Positions 5,654-9,040 of a stretch of 9,040 nt of DNA are shown here, in pieces. Numbering within the stretch: position 1 is the first letter of the stretch; each line of letters starts with the position of its first letter. The stretch covers positions 1-9,040 of the forward strand of contig CAMJGB010000072.1 in the NCBI GenBank assembly GCA_946405115.1. Direction: 5' to 3'. The translations under genes were made by a program, and so were the position numbers. The notes beneath the pieces are model-generated. The model ran no database searches and was not told the origin of the DNA. It was given only the letters and a program-made list of their open reading frames with translations. The stretch comes from an uncultured Clostridia bacterium. Its GTDB lineage: Bacteria; Bacillota; Clostridia; Saccharofermentanales; Saccharofermentanaceae.

Positions 5654-7825
5654 TTATTTATCTTGTGTACCGTGATACTCGAAGTCGAGCATCGTAAGAT
5701 CATCAAACTGTTCAGCTTCCTTAACAAAGGAATTGACAGCAGACTTAACGTTATTAAGAAGCTTCAGCACATCAGCATCAGGTTCACTGTTAAGAGCCTT
5801 AAGCATTCTTTCAATTCCGAACATCTTCTCATCAGCATCAGTTGCTTCAGGAACACCGTCTGTATAAACAAACAGCTTGTCTCCCTTATCAAGCATGATC
5901 TCGTATTCATGGTACTTGGTTCCTTCCATCGCACCGATAGCGAGGCTGTGCTTATCCTTATAGATCTCGAATTTACCGTCTGCATGCTTTATGACAGGAT
6001 ACTCATGACCTGCATTAGCGGCAGTAAGCTTACCTGTTGAAAGTTCTACGATACCAACCCAAACCGTAACGAACATCTCGACCATGTTATTAGTACAAAG
6101 AGCGTCGTTAGTCTTGGAGAGGATTTCCGCAGGTGACTTTCCGAGCATTGCACAGCTCTGAAGGATCGTCTTAGAAATCATCATGAACAAAGCGGCAGGA
6201 ATACCCTTACCGGATACATCCGCGACGATAAGGCACAAATGGTCCTCATCAATAAGATAGAAATCATAGAAGTCGCCGCCTACTTCTCGGGCAGGATCCA
6301 TCATGGCATAGATATCAAAATCTTTCCTCTCGGGGAACGGAGGGAAAATATGCGGAAGCATGGCAGCCTGAATCTCAGTAGCAAGCTTAAGCTCAGTACC
6401 GATACGCTCCTTCTCCTTGGTAATCTCCGTGATATCTTCAATGTATTTCTTGGTTTTCTTGGAAAGGTCATCAAAAGACTGCGCGAGAACCTCGATCTCA
6501 TCGTTGGTCCTGTACAGATCCTTCATCTCGAAAAGCTTACCTGTATTACCGCCTTCAATGATATCTTCCGTCATGGACTCGATAGGCTTAACAATCTTAT
6601 CAGACACGATCATAACAGCAATAACTCCCGCAACCATGATCACACCGATAAGAGCGTATGTAATGTAACTCAATCTCTTAGAACTAGTCTTATAGCTCTC
6701 GCGGGCAACGTTATTGATGTTATCATATTCCTCGAGCATCAAATTAGTTGAGGATTCAGTAACATCCTTCTGAACAATTGAGATGACAGTCCACCCTACC
6801 GTCTCGATAGGACTTCCTACCATATAGTAGTCTTCACCGTTAATATTGACGATCTGAAGTCCGGTATTTGATACAAGTGCACTGTTAACAAATGAAGCAA
6901 GTTCCGAATTAGTAGACAGTCTCAGATCTTCAGAGGTGTCCTCGCCCCTGACTGTAAACAGTCCATTATTATCAGGAGCAAAGATAACCTGACCGTCGGT
7001 GTTCACAATGCATACAAAGCCGCCGTCAGTAATTGACTGATCAACATATTCTTCCATCATATCAAGGAACAGATCGATGCCTACTACACCAACAAGCTGT
7101 CCATCAGCATAAATGGGGGCTGAACACGTTACACAAGATCTTCCGGAGAACGTATCGTATATTACGCCGGAAAAACATACAGTCCCAGCCTCAACAGCAT
7201 CCGTATACCAAGGACGCTCACGCGCAGGGAAATCAATAAGATTACCGTCTTCGTCATACTTATTGGCAGAAAATGCATCAATACATATAGATGTTCCGTC
7301 CTCAAAACCAATATAGCAGTTATCCATATAGTAAGAACTGCTGCACATGGCTATCATCGTATTGCTCATTCTGGCTGCAGTGGATAGATATACTGAATCT
7401 CTATAATCCTCAACAGTATCATCCCACAAAACCTGAGCAGTAATCTCTCCATCAAGTGAAGGATCCGGAGGACTGAAAGGAATAGGTTCATACGAATTAT
7501 GACTCGAGAACATCCCCTCAGCCAGAGACTGCAGTGTCATAACGTCACCGCTTATGTCGTCAAACATATCATCTGCGATGTAAGCCTGCATCTCATTAGT
7601 TCTAGTCATCGAATTATCGATTACCTGATGAATGGCATCAGTCGAAACAGCACCGAGAGCCGCCTGCTGCTCTTCTCTTGTAGAAGATACTAAAGACGAA
7701 AGGTGCTTGGACTTATATAAGGAAACAAATGAAATGCAGCATATAATGGACAGAAACAGAATCAACACAAGGCGTAATATCTTGTGCTTAAGACCACCTA
7801 TCTTGATTCCGAATAACGTCTTCAT
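5654..7825 (-). CDS. Membrane sensor PP2C phosphatase: dCache-HAMP-SpoIIE (RsbU-like)
   Basis: This 723-aa protein has a transmembrane segment at about 15-36 and an extracellular dCache-type sensor at about 37-380 (RPWY at 204-207, then APIYADGQLVGVVGID). A second membrane segment at about 388-411 leads to a HAMP domain (VKPIESM...TNDEIEVLAQSF), a charged coiled coil ending LATEIQAAMLP, and a SpoIIE/RsbU PP2C domain from about 490. Metal-binding acids are in place: GGDFYD (D518, D521), DVSGKG (D536), YTDG (D656) and FDDLT (D708, D709), so it should be active. It should dephosphorylate the STAS protein encoded downstream in response to an extracytoplasmic signal. The ligand cannot be read from the sequence. 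It is the first gene of the operon. The ATG at 7825 encodes a sensible signal-anchor start but has no good Shine-Dalgarno site, so initiation may be weak. Confidence 0.95.
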   Translation of the reverse strand: MKTLFGIKIGGLKHKILRLVLILFLSIICCISFVSLYKSKHLSSLVSSTREEQQAALGAVSTDAIHQVIDNSMTRTNEMQAYIADDMFDDISGDVMTLQSLAEGMFSSHNSYEPIPFSPPDPSLDGEITAQVLWDDTVEDYRDSVYLSTAARMSNTMIAMCSSSYYMDNCYIGFEDGTSICIDAFSANKYDEDGNLIDFPARERPWYTDAVEAGTVCFSGVIYDTFSGRSCVTCSAPIYADGQLVGVVGIDLFLDMMEEYVDQSITDGGFVCIVNTDGQVIFAPDNNGLFTVRGEDTSEDLRLSTNSELASFVNSALVSNTGLQIVNINGEDYYMVGSPIETVGWTVISIVQKDVTESSTNLMLEEYDNINNVARESYKTSSKRLSYITYALIGVIMVAGVIAVMIVSDKIVKPIESMTEDIIEGGNTGKLFEMKDLYRTNDEIEVLAQSFDDLSKKTKKYIEDITEITKEKERIGTELKLATEIQAAMLPHIFPPFPERKDFDIYAMMDPAREVGGDFYDFYLIDEDHLCLIVADVSGKGIPAALFMMISKTILQSCAMLGKSPAEILSKTNDALCTNNMVEMFVTVWVGIVELSTGKLTAANAGHEYPVIKHADGKFEIYKDKHSLAIGAMEGTKYHEYEIMLDKGDKLFVYTDGVPEATDADEKMFGIERMLKALNSEPDADVLKLLNNVKSAVNSFVKEAEQFDDLTMLDFEYHGTQDK

Positions 7826-7853
7826 AAGCGTATTATAACTTAATCTCTCTTAT

Positions 7854-7882
7854 TTATTATTAACATCGTTTAAACCCTGCAA
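7854..7882 (-). promoter_or_regulatory. Candidate promoter of the partner-switch operon
   Basis: On the minus strand, TTGCAG (7877-7882), a 17-bp spacer and TAATAA (7854-7859) give a plausible sigma-A-type promoter, with a predicted leader of about 20 nt before ATG 7825. A TATAAT at 7832-7837 is closer to the gene but has no -35 box and would leave almost no leader. No sigma-B-like GTTTAA/GGGTAT pair was found. The rest of the 187-bp gap (7826-8012) is AT-rich with no gene. Confidence 0.35.
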
Positions 7883-7986
7883 GCTTAAATGTAAAATTAT
7901 TTTATCATATTAGACTAAATATTTTTCTCTTTAAGCCATGAAAATTATCAAGAAGATTAAGATAATAATCGATAGACAGATTTAAG

Positions 7987-8014
7987 GATAACTGTTGGTT
8001 AAGCAACAGTTATC
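7987..8014 (-). terminator. Hairpin at the end of the hydrolase gene, possible terminator
   Basis: A perfect 11-bp inverted repeat (GATAACTGTTG with CAACAGTTATC, 6-nt loop) overlaps the TGA stop of the hydrolase gene. On the minus-strand transcript it is followed by CTTAAATCTGTC, which is only modestly U-rich. The stem is solid but intrinsic termination is uncertain. It may instead protect the 3' end of the mRNA. Confidence 0.5.
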
Positions 8015-8828
8015 AGCCGATATGTTCCATTTGATAATTCGAACCTTCAGCATACGCCCTCATGAACTTGGCATACTCATCAGGTTTTCTCGCCATGAAA
8101 CCGCAGTGACCAAGATCTCCCGGACTTCCAAAGCGGGAGTGACTGTAGCACTTCTTCACTTTCTTAAACGATGAGAACGCCGGCTCGTTTGTAGACCAGA
8201 TGAATAAAGCTTTTCGCTGTGCGTCTTCCGTAAGAGCCGGAAAGTCAAAGGTGTAGCATGCGTCGCTTTCATTGTTAACAGATTCATCACTCATACGAGG
8301 AGCCGATTCTGCAAGGCCTTCGATGAACCATCTGTAAGGAGATATATCCCCGTGGATCATCCACTTTATCATTTTATTATTCGAGAATCTTTCCATTATC
8401 TCGTCTAACGTACCTGTCTGAGCCTGATGCACGAACCTTCTAAACTTCGCCCTCATAAACATGCGCATAAGCCAAGGGAAGTGATAAAACGGGCCGCCGT
8501 CAAACAGGCAATGGTCAACTTCAATGTTGTTTTCCTCTGACATCTTATAGACTGTAAACGCAATCTCAGCTCCCATCGACACACCCTGAAGGAGTGCTAT
8601 GTGATTTATATCGTTCTCAGCAAGATAATCTATTATCTTCTTTGCCTGTTCTTCCTTGGTAGTGAAGATACCGCCATTCTCATGATGGCCGTCATAAATG
8701 GGCAGGATGACATAATAACTGTCAGCTATTCTTTCTGCTATCGCCAATAAACCTTTATCTGTCGAGAAAGAACCGTTCAGCATCAGCACAACAGGATTAT
8801 CTTTATTACCAATTGTTTCAAATATCAT
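8013..8828 (-). CDS. Alpha/beta hydrolase family protein
   Basis: This 271-aa cytoplasmic protein opens with the usual first strand (VVLMLNGSF), followed by an Asp-Gly-His-His segment (46-49). The nucleophile elbow is GVSMG with Ser84. The catalytic His is probably H241 in DLGHCGF near the C-terminus. The acid residue normally sits after strand 6, in the segment FIWSTNEPAF; E215 is the candidate there instead of the common Asp. The substrate cannot be predicted; esterase, lipase-like or thioesterase activity is possible. The start ATG overlaps the upstream regulator's TGA (ATGA), with GGAGG 7 nt upstream, so the pair is co-translated and probably controlled by that regulator. Confidence 0.9.
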   Translation of the reverse strand: MIFETIGNKDNPVVLMLNGSFSTDKGLLAIAERIADSYYVILPIYDGHHENGGIFTTKEEQAKKIIDYLAENDINHIALLQGVSMGAEIAFTVYKMSEENNIEVDHCLFDGGPFYHFPWLMRMFMRAKFRRFVHQAQTGTLDEIMERFSNNKMIKWMIHGDISPYRWFIEGLAESAPRMSDESVNNESDACYTFDFPALTEDAQRKALFIWSTNEPAFSSFKKVKKCYSHSRFGSPGDLGHCGFMARKPDEYAKFMRAYAEGSNYQMEHIG

Positions 8829-9040
8829 TGTTCCGCCTCCATTGCATCCAGTTCAGAATCGATCACACTGATGATCTTCAGAATCGTTTCCTTAACAGGC
8901 TCATTCATCTCATCAAGAAGAGCGTTCAGTTTCTTAATCAAATTCTCGTGCATCCTGCGGTGAAAGTCATAAGCAGTTTTGCCCTTATCCGTAAGAGTCA
9001 GGAAAATCTCGTTTACTCCGCTTCCCTTTGATTTTGTGAT
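8825..9040 (-). CDS. MarR-like transcriptional regulator, C-terminal part only
   Basis: The reading frame enters at the right edge of the window and ends at TGA 8825-8827, giving 71 residues. The segment KGSGVNEIFLTLTDKGKTAYD resembles the end of a winged-helix wing (x-L-T-x-K-G), and the following long charged helix (HRRMHENLIKKLNALLDEM, then ILKIISVID) resembles the MarR-family dimerisation helix. The N-terminal recognition helix is outside the window, so the family call is moderate. It overlaps the hydrolase start by 4 bp, the usual arrangement of a regulator with a gene it controls. Confidence 0.7.
   Translation of the reverse strand: MTKSKGSGVNEIFLTLTDKGKTAYDFHRRMHENLIKKLNALLDEMNEPVKETILKIISVIDSELDAMEAEQ
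8836..8840 (-). promoter_or_regulatory. Ribosome binding site of the hydrolase gene
   Basis: GGAGG lies 7 nt before ATG 8828, inside the last codons of the upstream regulator gene. It supports the chosen start and translational coupling. Confidence 0.7.

Noticed and set aside
5632..5727. A longer N-terminus for paralogue A
   Set aside because: It would overlap the phosphatase gene out of frame, lacks a ribosome site, and the added residues do not align with paralogue B. ATG 5631 has GGAGG upstream.
6239..6751. A 170-residue plus-strand frame opposite the phosphatase gene
   Set aside because: It is the shadow of the HAMP and PP2C-coding region, whose minus-strand motifs are unambiguous.
7944..7966. 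Second hairpin (ATTATC/GATAAT) downstream of the hydrolase
   Set aside because: It has a six-base AT-rich stem with an 11-nt loop, too weak to call as a terminator.

Overview
The window reads as a moderate-GC chromosome segment from a Gram-positive, probably clostridial (Firmicutes) bacterium. The evidence is the strong purine-rich Shine-Dalgarno sites (GGAGG, AAGGAG, AGGGGG), the SpoIIE/RsbV/RsbW-type signalling genes, and a secreted surface protein built from isopeptide-forming pilin/adhesin (SpaA, Cna-B, FctA-like) domains. Lachnospiraceae or Ruminococcaceae-like gut or rumen bacteria would fit, but genus cannot be fixed from the sequence. Every supported gene lies on the minus strand, so the biological reading order runs from 9040 down to 1.

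Layout in transcription order. (1) 9040-8013: the C-terminal end of a MarR-like regulator overlaps by 4 bp (ATGA) with an alpha/beta hydrolase, and a perfect 11-bp hairpin sits at the hydrolase stop. (2) 7825-3599: a tight five-gene partner-switching operon. It encodes a membrane dCache-HAMP-SpoIIE/RsbU phosphatase, a 203-aa degenerate HATPase-like protein, a STAS anti-sigma-factor antagonist, a second degenerate HATPase-like paralogue (205 aa), and a canonical RsbW-type kinase. (3) 3457-1: the start of a very large secreted surface protein, at least 1152 aa and still open at the left edge of the window. It has a signal peptide, a choice-of-anchor-A/ice-binding-like N-terminal domain, then FctA-like, Cna-B-like and SpaA-like isopeptide modules.

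Likely logic. An extracellular ligand or condition is sensed by the dCache domain. The PP2C domain dephosphorylates the STAS protein on Ser55, and the STAS protein then competes for the RsbW kinase and releases that kinase's target. No sigma factor or other target is encoded here. The two paralogues flanking the STAS gene keep the RsbW-like helix and its acidic pair but lack the N-box Asn, so they look like pseudo-kinases or alternative STAS-binding partners. This is the least explained part of the window. No convincing terminator separates the operon from the adhesin gene, so the surface protein may be co-expressed with the switch or controlled by it. No RNA genes, CRISPR arrays, IS elements or origins were seen.
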